A DNA stretch of 64,000 bases from Desulfosporosinus orientis DSM 765 (GCF_000235605.1 NC_016584.1:3764001-3828000), one strand, 5' to 3'. Numbered from the stretch's first letter, positions 52,635-62,273 are shown. A program made the numbers and translations. The notes: generated by a model not told the origin, from the sequence alone.

Positions 52635-53193
52635 CGAGGTTCATCCCCTGACTTTCTAGGATTTGGCGCAGACGCTGCATGGCCCGAAACAGAATCACCC
52701 CGGTATTGCTTTCACTGATGTCCATAAAGCCAGCAATTTCCCGGTTGGACAGACCGCTCCAAAACTTCAGGGCGATGATCTCCCGTTCCCGCTGGCTTAA
52801 GAGGGCTAAAGCCCTGCGCAAGTGCCGGCGCATCTCTGCGGCGGCTGCGGCCTCTTCGAGACTGCAGCAGGAATCCACTAGCTCCACTCCTTCTTCTAAA
52901 TAAACATAAGCCTTCCGCCCCCGGCAGCGATAATAATCCGTCACGGTATTGCGGGCAATGCTGAAAACCCAAACTGAAAGCGGCGCTGTTTCTGAGCAGT
53001 AATACTTAAATTTGGTATAGATTTTTATGAAGACCTGACTGGTCAAGTCGTCAGCATCATGGACATCATTGACCCGGTAATGCAGGTAATTGTACACCCG
53101 GGAAAAGTAAGTCCTATACAGCTCTGCAAAGGCATCGTCGTCCTCGTGCAGGGAAAGGGGTGGCGCCTCCCCGGTTTGCGCTGCCAGTGACAT
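52627..53193 (-). CDS. ECF-type RNA polymerase sigma factor
   Basis: A 188-residue sigma-70-family factor with region 2 (DAFAELYRTYFSRVYNYLHY, DADDLTSQVFIKIYTKF, SVWVFSIARNTVTDYYR) and region 4 (LLSQREREIIALKFWSGLSN, REIAGFMDISESNTGVILFR). It lacks region 1 and most of region 3, as ECF factors do. AAGGAGG lies before the ATG. It is divergent to the giant regulator at 53394. An N-terminal extension of about 20 acidic residues is present. It may transcribe the exporter/cyclase block; this is untested. Confidence 0.9.
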   Translation of the reverse strand: MSLAAQTGEAPPLSLHEDDDAFAELYRTYFSRVYNYLHYRVNDVHDADDLTSQVFIKIYTKFKYYCSETAPLSVWVFSIARNTVTDYYRCRGRKAYVYLEEGVELVDSCCSLEEAAAAAEMRRHLRRALALLSQREREIIALKFWSGLSNREIAGFMDISESNTGVILFRAMQRLRQILESQGMNLDD

Positions 53194-53393
53194 TTTTTAA
53201 TCCTCCTTCGAACCTGATCACACACTCGCCTTACCCAATTATAAAAAACAGCCTACCACCAAAACTGCCACCAATGGAGAAGCCTGACGAATGCCGTCTA
53301 ATCGGGTTTTTTTATAAGGGAATAGGAAACTTATTGATATTGTTCGAAGTTTACACCATAATAGGAAAAAAGGATCAGGAAGGAGTGATCTCC

Positions 53394-56300
53394 TTGAACT
53401 ACATGACGCCGAAAGAAGCCGCTGAAAAATGGGGAATTTCCCAGCGCAGGGTCCATACCCTTTGCCGGCAGGGTCGAATCAGGGACGTTGTACGCCATGG
53501 CTGGGTATGGCTGATCCCCGGCAACGCGGAAAAGCCGGAGGACTCCCGGATCAAATCCGGCCGTTATAAAAAGAACCGGCTAGGTATGTCCGCCCTGGGA
53601 CAGTCCGGACTGGCTGCCGGAGAATCCTTCCGCCCTGTCCCCCTGCCCGAGAGCCCGATTATTCCCCGCTCCCGCCTGATTGAGAAGCTTTGCCCTCCCG
53701 GCAGCAGGCTTACCTACATCCACGCCCCTGCCGGCCACGGAAAGACCACCCTGCTAATGCAGTACGCTCAGGGCCGCCGGAATGTGGTCTGGCTTTCTCT
53801 GGATGATAGGGACAGCGACATCCTCTTTTTCCTGCGCCGTCTGGAAACCTCCCTTCGGGAAGGACTAGGAGAGCTGGATTTTTCCGTTACGGACCACATT
53901 CCCTTCGCCGAGAACCCTGCCTTTGTCTCCACTCTTTTGAGCAACCTGCTGAAAGCCCTGGGCCGGAGGAAATTGTCCCTTTTAATGGATGACGTTCATG
54001 TCATCCGCAGCCAGACGGTCACGAAATTTCTTACGGCCTGGGCCGCAGCCTGCCCCCCCAACATTTCCCTGCTCTTAGCCAGCCGCCACGAGCCCTGGAA
54101 CAGCCTCTTGCCCTTGAAACTGGCCGGCGGAATCAGGGAAATCACCGAAGAGGATTTATGCTTCAGCCGGGAGGAGACTGAGCAGTTGTGGGGGTTCTTT
54201 GATGAGGATATCTACGCGGCAACGGAAGGTTGGATTTTAGCCATTCAGTCCTACCGCCTGGCTGCTAAAGAGAGCCGGCTCCTCTTCCCCTCCCGCCTTC
54301 AGGCGGAGCAGGACCTTTACCGCTATTTGCTCAACGAGATTCTCAGACAGCTGCCGGCGGAAACACAGTATTTCCTGAAAGCGACTTCCGGACTGCCCAC
54401 AGTGGAAGCCGGACTCTGCGCCAGGCTGCTGGACATCCCAAATGCCCGGGATATACTGGAGGATCTGGTTCACCGCAATATTTTCACCCTGCGCCTTTCC
54501 GGCACCACTTACCGCTATCACGCCCTGTTTCATAGTTTTTTGCAGCAAAACGACGAGGGCCTGGGCCGGGAAACCTTGGACAGGGCCATGGCCTATTGTT
54601 ATCAAAACCATGCTTACGAACAGGCCGCCGACTACGCCCTGCTTTTGGGGGATGCCCCCGGGCTCCAGGACTGTATCGGCGCCATTCTCAGCAAACCCTT
54701 CACCTGGAGCCGCAACAGGACCTTGAAAAAGTACCTGGTCTTTCTGGAAGAGCAGGCAGTGCCTTTGTCCCCTCAGGTTATGCTGGCCAAAGGCATGATT
54801 TTATCCGATCAGGGGGAATTCTGTCAGGCGGAAATGGCCTTAAGGGCCGCTATCCCCCACCTGAGAAAGGGTGAGCAGAATCTTTACCTTCATGCTATGA
54901 CCCATATTGCCAGAGTCCTGCGCAACAGTGTTTCCTTTGCTGAAAGCAACCGCTGTCTGGATTCCTTGCTTCCTTTGCTCCAGGGCGCGCCTATGCAGGA
55001 ATGGTACAATGTAATGATTGAAAAGATCCACAACCTGACCTTGACCTCCCACCTCTCCGAAGCCCTGGAACTGACTCAAACAATGATGGAACAATCCCTG
55101 GCCGCCGGCGACGCCAGGGTCAAGGCTTGGTTTGAACGCTATTTAACCGTTATTCATTTTTATACCGGTGACTACGAAAACTGTGTCAAAGCCTATGAAA
55201 AATCCCTGAGCATACCCCAGGAGGAACAGGACTGGCTGATGCGCCACATCACTGGAGCCTATGCGGCTAAAGCTTATCAGCTTACCGGCCGGGAGGAGAA
55301 AGCCCCGCCAGTGTTTCAAAGCGAGCTGGCCCACCTCCAAGAGCTGGGCCTTTATGAAGAGTACAGCATCCATTACCTGCTTCGGGCGGAAGTCCTCCAT
55401 TCCGCAGAGCTGTTAAAGCTTTACCAGGGAAAACCTGCCTGTTTTTCAGTGATTGACCGCTATCTGAGCCTGGCGGAGGAGTATGCCGTCTTAAACCGCA
55501 GTAGCCGGGATCATTTATTGTTTGTCAAAACCTGGCGGCTCTCCTCAACTCTGATGGCCCAGCCGGAAGAAGCCGACCGCTGCATTAAGGAAGCCCTTTC
55601 TCTCATCCGGGACACCACACCCTTTTTCCGGTCTCTGGCTTACGGGCGCATAGCCAATGCTCTGGACACTCTGGGCCGGGACACAGAACTCTCCAAACAG
55701 CTTTTCCAGCAATCTATTCAAGTTGGAGAAGAGGTCGGAAGCTATGCTTATGCCACCATCGCCTACGGAAGGCTGGCGGCCATTTACTTAAAAGAAGGGA
55801 ATGAGGAGAAGGCCAAAGCCTATACCCAGTTTTTTTTGGAATTATCCCGCCGCTATAACCACCGCTATTATATCCGCTTCCAGCCCCTCTTTCAGCCTGT
55901 GATGAAGCTGGCTTCAGAGTCCGGCATCTGCCCGGATTTCACCCGGGAAATGCTCTCCTACGGCTGCTATACCACCCAGCGAGTCTATATCCATGCCCTG
56001 GGAAACTTTTATATCGCCTCAGCCTGGGACAAAGAAACCCCCACCAAAATCCGCACTCAAAAAGCCCGGGAGCTCCTGGCCTACCTGTTGGAACATCCCT
56101 GCGGCGTCACCCGGGAACGAATTTACGCCGATTTATGGGCGGAAAGCGAGGCCGATGTAACTCGCCTCTTCCACACCCGGCGGGGGGAGATCCGGCAGGC
56201 CTTTGAAAACCTGGGGGCGAAAAATCCCATCCTTCTGGAAAAAGGCAAATACCGCCTAAACCGAGAGGAAATCCTCTGGGACTGCGACCTCTTCAGCCAG

Positions 56301-56573
56301 GCCAGCGACCTCTTCTTGCGGCTGCCCACGCCGGAAAACGCTCAAAAAGTAGTGGAGCGCTATACGGGACGCTACCTGGATAACCTGGAAGCCCTGTGGG
56401 CGGAGAGTTCCAGGCTTAAATACGAGGACAGCTTTCTGGCGGCAACAGAAACCTTACTGGAAAGCTACCGGAAGTCAGGGAAGAAAACCCAGGCCATGGA
56501 ACTCCTCCGACGCTGCATTTCCTTTGGCTACCAGGGGCACGGCTGCGATACCCCAGGCTCAAGTATTGGTTAA
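53394..56573 (+). CDS. giant HTH-STAND ATPase-TPR-BTAD transcriptional regulator
   Basis: A regulator of about 1059 residues. Residues 4-45 are an excisionase/MerR-like helix-turn-helix (TPKEAAEKWGISQRRVHTLC). Residues about 75-320 form a MalT-like STAND ATPase with Walker A HAPAGHGKTTLLMQ (about residue 112) and Walker B LSLLMDDVHVI. A long TPR-like helical region follows to about residue 840. The C-terminus is a second DNA-binding unit of SARP type: winged helix (QKARELLAYLLEHPCGVTRE, RIYADLWAES) plus BTAD. The TTG at 53394 has AGGAG 8 bases upstream. Such regulators sense ligands and often control secondary metabolism. Confidence 0.85.
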   Translation: MNYMTPKEAAEKWGISQRRVHTLCRQGRIRDVVRHGWVWLIPGNAEKPEDSRIKSGRYKKNRLGMSALGQSGLAAGESFRPVPLPESPIIPRSRLIEKLCPPGSRLTYIHAPAGHGKTTLLMQYAQGRRNVVWLSLDDRDSDILFFLRRLETSLREGLGELDFSVTDHIPFAENPAFVSTLLSNLLKALGRRKLSLLMDDVHVIRSQTVTKFLTAWAAACPPNISLLLASRHEPWNSLLPLKLAGGIREITEEDLCFSREETEQLWGFFDEDIYAATEGWILAIQSYRLAAKESRLLFPSRLQAEQDLYRYLLNEILRQLPAETQYFLKATSGLPTVEAGLCARLLDIPNARDILEDLVHRNIFTLRLSGTTYRYHALFHSFLQQNDEGLGRETLDRAMAYCYQNHAYEQAADYALLLGDAPGLQDCIGAILSKPFTWSRNRTLKKYLVFLEEQAVPLSPQVMLAKGMILSDQGEFCQAEMALRAAIPHLRKGEQNLYLHAMTHIARVLRNSVSFAESNRCLDSLLPLLQGAPMQEWYNVMIEKIHNLTLTSHLSEALELTQTMMEQSLAAGDARVKAWFERYLTVIHFYTGDYENCVKAYEKSLSIPQEEQDWLMRHITGAYAAKAYQLTGREEKAPPVFQSELAHLQELGLYEEYSIHYLLRAEVLHSAELLKLYQGKPACFSVIDRYLSLAEEYAVLNRSSRDHLLFVKTWRLSSTLMAQPEEADRCIKEALSLIRDTTPFFRSLAYGRIANALDTLGRDTELSKQLFQQSIQVGEEVGSYAYATIAYGRLAAIYLKEGNEEKAKAYTQFFLELSRRYNHRYYIRFQPLFQPVMKLASESGICPDFTREMLSYGCYTTQRVYIHALGNFYIASAWDKETPTKIRTQKARELLAYLLEHPCGVTRERIYADLWAESEADVTRLFHTRRGEIRQAFENLGAKNPILLEKGKYRLNREEILWDCDLFSQASDLFLRLPTPENAQKVVERYTGRYLDNLEALWAESSRLKYEDSFLAATETLLESYRKSGKKTQAMELLRRCISFGYQGHGCDTPGSSIG

Positions 56574-56865
56574 TGTCGAAAACTTCAGATACATAGCAAG
56601 TTGAAATCTCCAATTAAATATGGCAGAGAGTTTATTTCCAGAAACAGCCTCAGCCTACGTGCCAGAGATGCTTTAATCGATCCTTTAGTGATCAACTATG
56701 ATTCAGCATGTTGATTTAAGTGTATAAGTATTGCACGAGAGCGGGGATGGTCTGTCTCGGCCTTTCTTCAGTTGAGCAGGGAATAACCCTAAAAACAGGA
56801 AACATTGAGCACCTGTAGTATCTTTATACCCCAGGTGCTCAATGTTTCAAAACAGGCGAGATATG
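56574..56865. other. intergenic region between convergent genes
   Basis: About 290 bases without a supported gene, separating the STAND regulator and the phosphopantetheinyl transferase. It contains the strong terminator at 56799-56848; the rest shows no frame with a ribosome site. Confidence 0.5.
56799..56848 (-). terminator. terminator of the cyclase-exporter-PPTase operon
   Basis: GAAACATTGAGCACCT (56799-56814) pairs perfectly over 16 bp with AGGTGCTCAATGTTTC (56833-56848); on the minus strand CTGTTTTTAGG follows. It lies 18 bases after the PPTase stop. Confidence 0.85.
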
Positions 56866-57543
56866 TTATAGTAAAAATAGTGTACTCTCATTCACCTTGA
56901 TTATCCTGTCCGGCAAAGCATCTCCTTTGCTGCAGGCCGCCAGCTTATATCCTCTATCTATCTCATACTGCTTAAACATAAAGTCACCTGCAGCCTCGCT
57001 GATCAGTTCAATTTCTCCAGCCTTTATTTCAATGGAAAAAGAGTTCAACGGTATCTCCAGCCCCCTTCCCACCGCTTTTACATAGCTTTCTTTCAAGGTC
57101 CATAGCTCATAAAAACGCTCCAGCTGCTGCTCTTGAGGCAGCTTTTTTAAAGCCTCATATTCAGAACGGGAAAAAAAGCCTTCACCCAGGCTTATATCCA
57201 CAGGCTTCATCTCTTCAACATCAATACCCACTTCCGAACTGCCGGCGATGCAGACCACCCACTTCCCTGAATGAGAGAGATTGAAGTGAACGCCCCCTGC
57301 TCCTTGCAGGCAGGGTTTGCCGTTCTCATTTCTCAGAAATACAATGTCCTTGTTCTGCAAGCCTGTCGCGGAGCTAATCACACTTCTTACTAAAACAGCT
57401 CCCAGAAAAGCTCTCTGCTGATCCTCGAGGAGCCTATATCCTTTAATTCGCACTTGTTCTTCAAGAGGCAGTAAACCCAGCAGTTTTTCCCGGGCCGCGC
57501 TGTCTAGGTTTTCTCCAGTGCCGGCGGAATAGATCTCTGCCAT
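56866..57543 (-). CDS. Sfp-type 4'-phosphopantetheinyl transferase
   Basis: A 225-residue Sfp-family enzyme that loads the phosphopantetheine arm of CoA onto carrier proteins of NRPS, PKS or fatty-acid systems. The marks are HFNLSHSGKWVVCIAGSSEV, GIDVEEMKP (Mg-binding Asp, Glu) and FYELWTLKESYVKAVGRGLE. I use the ATG at 57543 with AAGGG upstream, giving the usual Sfp start AEIYSAGT; the frame is open to 57591, just after the exporter stop. Last gene of the operon. No carrier-protein enzyme lies in the window, so its client is probably encoded nearby or elsewhere. Confidence 0.92.
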   Translation of the reverse strand: MAEIYSAGTGENLDSAAREKLLGLLPLEEQVRIKGYRLLEDQQRAFLGAVLVRSVISSATGLQNKDIVFLRNENGKPCLQGAGGVHFNLSHSGKWVVCIAGSSEVGIDVEEMKPVDISLGEGFFSRSEYEALKKLPQEQQLERFYELWTLKESYVKAVGRGLEIPLNSFSIEIKAGEIELISEAAGDFMFKQYEIDRGYKLAACSKGDALPDRIIKVNESTLFLL

Positions 57544-57593
57544 CCTAACCCTTCCATTCCCACTCAAAGTCCTGTTTCTTAGGTCAGTCATCG

Positions 57594-59744
57594 TTAGTTG
57601 CGGGTTTCTATCCGTGCTAATAGTTTGTCTTTCAAGTTAGGAGCTTTCTCCAACAGGTTTTGGAACAAGTTCCTTTGTAAGGATATAAGGGTTGTGGGCA
57701 TGAGTGTCTTAACACTAGCAGTACGTGTAACGTTTTTGAGCAAGGCTATCTCACCAAAATAATCCCCGTCAAAGATAACTGCCAGCCGCTCCTCGGTATC
57801 CGGTCCGGTTTTTCTGGTTACCTCAAGCTTACCCCGCACCACCACGTAAAACTTGTCTCCGGGATCTCCTTCTGTTATGACGACCCGGTCCTTAGGGTAA
57901 TACTCGGTAATAAACAAACGGGAAATGCTGTCAAGAAATTTATCATCCAAACCCTTAAACAGGGAAATATCCTTGAGTTTTTCACCGGTTATTTCTACGT
58001 TAAACCCGTCTTCACTTATGGCAAAACCGTTCTGGCTCCTCCACATACTTTTATACAGGCTATTGTCCGCATTCAATAATTCCTCATGCTTTCCTTCCTC
58101 AATAATGGTACCTTTATCAAAGATATAAATACGATCCGTCTCTTTGGCCGATGAAAGGCGGTGGGTTACTGAAATCACCGTTCTGCTCCCGGCCAGCCGT
58201 TTAATGGTTTTATTGATGGCCGCTTCATTGGCAGGATCAAGGGCTGAGGTAGCTTCATCCAATATCAGGATTTGCGGATTCCTGACAATCGCTCTGGCTA
58301 TGGCAATGCGCTGGCGCTGTCCCCCGGACAGCATGCCGCCCCTCTCCCCCACATGGGTGTTGTAACCCTCCGGCAGTGATTGGATAAAGCTGTGGATTTC
58401 CGCCGCCTGAGCCGCTGCTTCTACTTCACCGTCCTTTGCTTCCGGGTTTCCCAGCCGGATGTTTTCCCGAATGGAGGTATTAAAAAGGATATTCTCCTGA
58501 AATACAATTCCCATCTGAGCTCTCAGGGAATCCTGGGTCACCTGGCGAATATTAAAGCCGTCAATAATGATAGAACCAGCATACGGATCATAAAACCTCA
58601 TGATCAAATTAATTAAGGTACTTTTGCCGGAACCGCTGGAACCGACAAAGGCTACATAGCTGCCTTTGGGGATTGTCAGGCTGACCTGGGCCAGATTAAA
58701 AGCCTGGGGTTTATAACAAAAGGATAGATTGTTAATCCGGATTTCATCCCTGAAGAGAGGTAAATGCTGATCATCTTCATTAATAACCAGGGGTTTTTCA
58801 TTCAGCAGCTCCTGAATTCGTTTCATACCTGACGAGGCCTGAACCGCTTTGGGTATCAGCCAGGTTAAGCTGCTGATCAGACCGGTCATATTGATAAGGG
58901 TAGTATTGAAAGCCAGGAGTGAACCCACGGACAGGGCGTTATTAAAGGCCATGACGGCACCGACACTGAGAATGATCACATTAAGAAAATTGACACCGAG
59001 ATAGGTGGTATACATGATTAGAAATTCCGCTGAGAAAGACTCTTTAACGGCTTTATTATAGCCGTTAAGTTTTGTCCGGAAATGGTTGACCATGAGATTC
59101 TGCAAGCTGTAAGCCTTGACAACAATCTGCGAGCTTAAATTCTCCTGAACCGCTGAAGTGATTCCTGCCTGTTCTGCTTTGAGACTGTAGTTCAGCTTCT
59201 CAGCCCGGCTTTCCAGGATTTTAGGAACTATTAAAAATAAGGGCAGACCAATCATGGTCAGGACTGCCAGCTTCCAGTCCAGATAAAAAAGCAAAGCGGC
59301 ACTGGCCAATAATGACAGCAAGTAGGACAGTCCCATAGGCAGCTGGTCGATAATCTGGTCCACTGACTGGAGATCCGTATTGAACCTGGCTAGAATATCA
59401 CCGGATTTACTGTGATAAAAAAAACCTATGGAAAGCTTCTGCAGGTGTGTATAAAGCTTTAAATTCAGGCTGCTGATGATATCCGCCTTTACACTGCCAT
59501 ACATATAGCCGCCGCAGATCACACCGGTTATAAGGGATAAAAGAACGCCAAGAACCAGGGATAGGACGATCACGAAGAGAACTCCTTTATGCTGGGGTAC
59601 AATGGCATAATCAACCAGCAGTTTAATACTCATTTGGAAAAAGGTGAAAAATCCCATGTAAATGAGTATCGAGCCGATAAATAGGATCGTCTTGAGTTTG
59701 TATTGGTAAAATGTATGAACAATATACCTGAATAAACTTTTCAT
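57594..59744 (-). CDS. ABC exporter with C-terminal cyclic-nucleotide-binding domain
   Basis: A 716-residue half-transporter. Residues 1-310 are a six-helix exporter membrane domain. Residues 340-570 are the ATPase: Walker A FVGSSGSGKSTLINL, signature MLSGGQRQRIAIARAI, Walker B ILILDEATSALD and H-loop SVTHRLSSAK. Residues about 590-710 are a cNMP-binding domain with an intact phosphate cassette (DYFGEIALLKNVTRTASVKT: Glu and Arg present). A class III cyclase is encoded upstream in the same probable operon, so transport is likely gated by a cyclic nucleotide. Substrate unknown; no peptidase domain is present. Confidence 0.93.
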   Translation of the reverse strand: MKSLFRYIVHTFYQYKLKTILFIGSILIYMGFFTFFQMSIKLLVDYAIVPQHKGVLFVIVLSLVLGVLLSLITGVICGGYMYGSVKADIISSLNLKLYTHLQKLSIGFFYHSKSGDILARFNTDLQSVDQIIDQLPMGLSYLLSLLASAALLFYLDWKLAVLTMIGLPLFLIVPKILESRAEKLNYSLKAEQAGITSAVQENLSSQIVVKAYSLQNLMVNHFRTKLNGYNKAVKESFSAEFLIMYTTYLGVNFLNVIILSVGAVMAFNNALSVGSLLAFNTTLINMTGLISSLTWLIPKAVQASSGMKRIQELLNEKPLVINEDDQHLPLFRDEIRINNLSFCYKPQAFNLAQVSLTIPKGSYVAFVGSSGSGKSTLINLIMRFYDPYAGSIIIDGFNIRQVTQDSLRAQMGIVFQENILFNTSIRENIRLGNPEAKDGEVEAAAQAAEIHSFIQSLPEGYNTHVGERGGMLSGGQRQRIAIARAIVRNPQILILDEATSALDPANEAAINKTIKRLAGSRTVISVTHRLSSAKETDRIYIFDKGTIIEEGKHEELLNADNSLYKSMWRSQNGFAISEDGFNVEITGEKLKDISLFKGLDDKFLDSISRLFITEYYPKDRVVITEGDPGDKFYVVVRGKLEVTRKTGPDTEERLAVIFDGDYFGEIALLKNVTRTASVKTLMPTTLISLQRNLFQNLLEKAPNLKDKLLARIETRN

Positions 59745-59816
59745 GCCTCACCTCCGGGCTTTCTGAGCTTCGGTTCCCCTGGGCTTCTAGGCTTCCGTCT
59801 TCCTGGCTTTCAGTCC

Positions 59817-60107
59817 TTAAATCCCCAAAACACCTCTGGCCCTTTCAAGAATCTCGTCAGGATTAAACGGTTTGGTCATATAAATATCCGCTCCCGCCTC
59901 ACTGCCTTTCTCTTTATCAAATTCCTGACCTTTTGCAGTAAGCATGATAATAAAAACCCCCGTTATGCCTAGCTCATTTTTAACGGCATTACATACCTCA
60001 AACCCGTTCATTTTGGGCATCATCACATCCAGAAAAACCAGTTCAGGTCTTTCGCTCCGGATAGTTTCCAGAGCATCCAGACCATTATCAGCGATTAACA
60101 ATTCCAC
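59817..60107 (-). CDS. N-terminally truncated response-regulator receiver domain
   Basis: A 96-residue protein matching a CheY-like receiver from beta-2 onward: LLIADNGLDALETI, phosphoacceptor Asp in LVFLDVMMPKMNGFEVC, MLTAKGQEFDKEKGSEAGAD and YMTKPFNPDEIL (Lys). The first strand and helix with the acidic Asp pair that binds Mg are missing. Upstream lies the stop of the DUF3307 gene, only 12 bases away. A GTG or TTG start with AAGGGAGGG is present, so it may still be translated. Either a degraded regulator or a stand-alone receiver with altered chemistry. Confidence 0.7.
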   Translation of the reverse strand: MELLIADNGLDALETIRSERPELVFLDVMMPKMNGFEVCNAVKNELGITGVFIIMLTAKGQEFDKEKGSEAGADIYMTKPFNPDEILERARGVLGI

Positions 60108-60119
60108 TCCCTCCCTTGC

Positions 60120-60449
60120 CTAGACCACAAATCGGTTGATTAACCAGAGCAGAACCAGGTGCATTGTATTGTCGCAGACTATCTGCAGCCACCTTTCCTG
60201 TCCTTTCCTTGAGACAGATAAATACCAGGCCACGAAATTGGTCCTGTCCAGTAAAATGTGACTTAGAAAGACAAGTAAGACCACTTTCACTGAAAACCAG
60301 CCGGTAAAAACACTCACTGACAAGGTCCAGAAGCTGCAGTGAATCAAACAGGCCAGCCAGCCCTTTAACCCCGGCGTTTTTTTATTGACTGCCTGCCACT
60401 CCGTTTGCAGCAAATAATCTCCTACCAAATGACCAATTAGATAGTCCAA
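60120..60449 (-). CDS. DUF3307 membrane protein
   Basis: A 109-residue membrane protein with three hydrophobic helices. The DUF3307 marks are LIGHLVGDYLLQTEWQAVNK at the N-terminus and LSHILLDRTNFVAW, with conserved His and Asp residues in the membrane. Start is TTG with GGAGG 7 bases upstream. DUF3307 proteins occur beside cyclase and regulator genes in several bacteria; function unknown. Between the cyclase and the receiver gene in this operon. Confidence 0.8.
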   Translation of the reverse strand: MDYLIGHLVGDYLLQTEWQAVNKKTPGLKGWLACLIHCSFWTLSVSVFTGWFSVKVVLLVFLSHILLDRTNFVAWYLSVSRKGQERWLQIVCDNTMHLVLLWLINRFVV

Positions 60450-60485
60450 ATCTTTACCTCCATCCTCCCCATCAATCCGGGCTGT

Positions 60486-62273
60486 TTACTTCTGATCATG
60501 TCTGCAGCTCTCGGCCTTGACCAATAATTTTCCCAAATAGATTCTGCCTTCTTCCGGCAGAGAGGTTAGATTGACCAGAACCTTCTCCTTGCTTTTTTTC
60601 TCATACTTTGTTTTGCCGTATATCTCATCGATGATCGTCAAGCCCTGAGGATCAAGGATCTGCAGCTTCAGATTGGTCATTGCAGGCAGGTAAACATCCC
60701 CAGAAATTTCCAGTCCATCTCTGGATACTTTGCTGATTTTGCCCTCAAAGCTTTTATCGCTGCAGTGTTTATCCGTAATAAGGAAGACCCGGACCTGAAC
60801 TGCCTCTGCTAACTGAATGACTTCATGCCCCCCTTGTTTGAGAAACAGGTTATAGGGATCACCCAGGCCGGATAAAGAAAAAATCTTTATAGGCTCCTTA
60901 ATACCTTTAGGGCTGGCCTCAAACTCCTCGCTGAGTTCCGGCCTGATATCTCCGAGAGCCTGGAGGGTTTCCCGGGATATCAGCACCTGTCCCCCCAAAG
61001 AATAGGATTCAATGCGGGAGGTGGTGTTTACCTGGCTGCCTACGCAGCCGTACTTGGTCCTTTTTTCCGAGCCGATATTCCCCACAACAACATGACCGGT
61101 ATTAATGCCGATACCCATCTGGATTTCCGGATAGTTATTATCCTGATTCCAGCGGTTCACTTCCTCCATAGCCAGCTGCATTTCCAGGGCACAGGCCACA
61201 GCCTGGACTGCATGGTCGGAAGTCCATAAGGGAGCGCCAAAAATCGTCATAATGGCATCACCGATAAATTCCAGAATGGTACCGTTATAATTTTGGATCA
61301 CATCCACCATACATTTAAGGTAGTTATTAATAATTGCCACCACTGTTTCCGGCGGTAATTGCTCCGTTAAGGAGGTAAAACCCCTTAGGTCCGACATCAT
61401 AATAGTGATTTCCTTTTTTTCCCCGCCCAGCTTCAGAGCGCCAGGGGTTGCTAAAAGCTTGCTCACCAAATCATCGGACAGGTAACGGCCAAAGGTCTCG
61501 CGGATAAAGTTCAGCTTGGTGTTTTCTAATATAAAAGCTGCCTGGAAAGCCAGGGCAGACAGGATCTTCAAATCCTCTGCCTTATAAATAACGGATTTCT
61601 CGCTGCTTACGCTCATCACTCCGATGACCTGATCCTTAATAATCAAAGGAGCACACATGAGGGAACTTACCGGGACCTCTCCGGGGATAAATCTTGGGTC
61701 CTGCATCACATCGTTTACAATCTCGGCTTTGCCTGTCCGGATAATATCCCCGGCAATTCCCTCCCCAGGTTTCATCCCTAAGGACAAACAATTTTCCGGT
61801 CCTACTCCCACGAGGATCTCCAGCTGCCCGGTTTCCTCATTGATGGTTAAAATATAGATACTGTCCCCCTTAATGATTTTTTTCACCTCGTCCAGGACGG
61901 ACATGGCAATTTCCTCAGAGTCCAGGTTCTTCGAGAATTTTTCCGTCAAGCTGTAAAGGAGGGAAATTTCCCTGTATTTATCCAGAGTCTCTCTGGCCAA
62001 GGATTTCTTCTCGGCCTCAAGAACGGCCAGATAGGCTAAGAGAGAAGCAACCAGTGCTGACTTATTGCCCCCACCCACCCAGCCTAACAGGTCAGCGCCC
62101 AGCCGAACCGGCTGCCGGCAACCGGAACCCTGCCCCGGGGCTTTCCCAGGATTTTGCCCGGAATCACCATACAGGATTTTATCCTTCACATCCATGACAA
62201 AAGCATCCTTATCAAACTCAGAGATAATTGAGCATACCTCTTTCTTTAGTAATCTCTTCAAATTTACTGCCAT
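60486..62273 (-). CDS. class III adenylate/guanylate cyclase with GAF domain
   Basis: A cyclase of about 595 residues. An N-terminal region of about 120 residues ends in a helical linker. A GAF domain (about 120-270; SEEIAMSVLDEVKKIIKGDS, CAPLIIKDQVIGVMSV) is followed by the class III catalytic domain (about 290-460) with both metal Asp (TIMMSDLRGFTSL and EFIGDAIMTIFGAP) and the Asn/Arg of SQVNTTSRIESY. The last 110 residues look PilZ-like (KISKVSRDGLEISGDVYLPA). The ATG at 62273 follows GGGGGG. It presumably makes the ligand for the cNMP domain of the exporter; ATP or GTP preference was not resolved. Confidence 0.9.
   Translation of the reverse strand: MAVNLKRLLKKEVCSIISEFDKDAFVMDVKDKILYGDSGQNPGKAPGQGSGCRQPVRLGADLLGWVGGGNKSALVASLLAYLAVLEAEKKSLARETLDKYREISLLYSLTEKFSKNLDSEEIAMSVLDEVKKIIKGDSIYILTINEETGQLEILVGVGPENCLSLGMKPGEGIAGDIIRTGKAEIVNDVMQDPRFIPGEVPVSSLMCAPLIIKDQVIGVMSVSSEKSVIYKAEDLKILSALAFQAAFILENTKLNFIRETFGRYLSDDLVSKLLATPGALKLGGEKKEITIMMSDLRGFTSLTEQLPPETVVAIINNYLKCMVDVIQNYNGTILEFIGDAIMTIFGAPLWTSDHAVQAVACALEMQLAMEEVNRWNQDNNYPEIQMGIGINTGHVVVGNIGSEKRTKYGCVGSQVNTTSRIESYSLGGQVLISRETLQALGDIRPELSEEFEASPKGIKEPIKIFSLSGLGDPYNLFLKQGGHEVIQLAEAVQVRVFLITDKHCSDKSFEGKISKVSRDGLEISGDVYLPAMTNLKLQILDPQGLTIIDEIYGKTKYEKKSKEKVLVNLTSLPEEGRIYLGKLLVKAESCRHDQK

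Noticed and set aside
53160-53393. N-terminal extension of the large regulator back to 53160
   Set aside because: It would overlap the divergent sigma factor start, and TTG 53394 has a proper ribosome site before the HTH.
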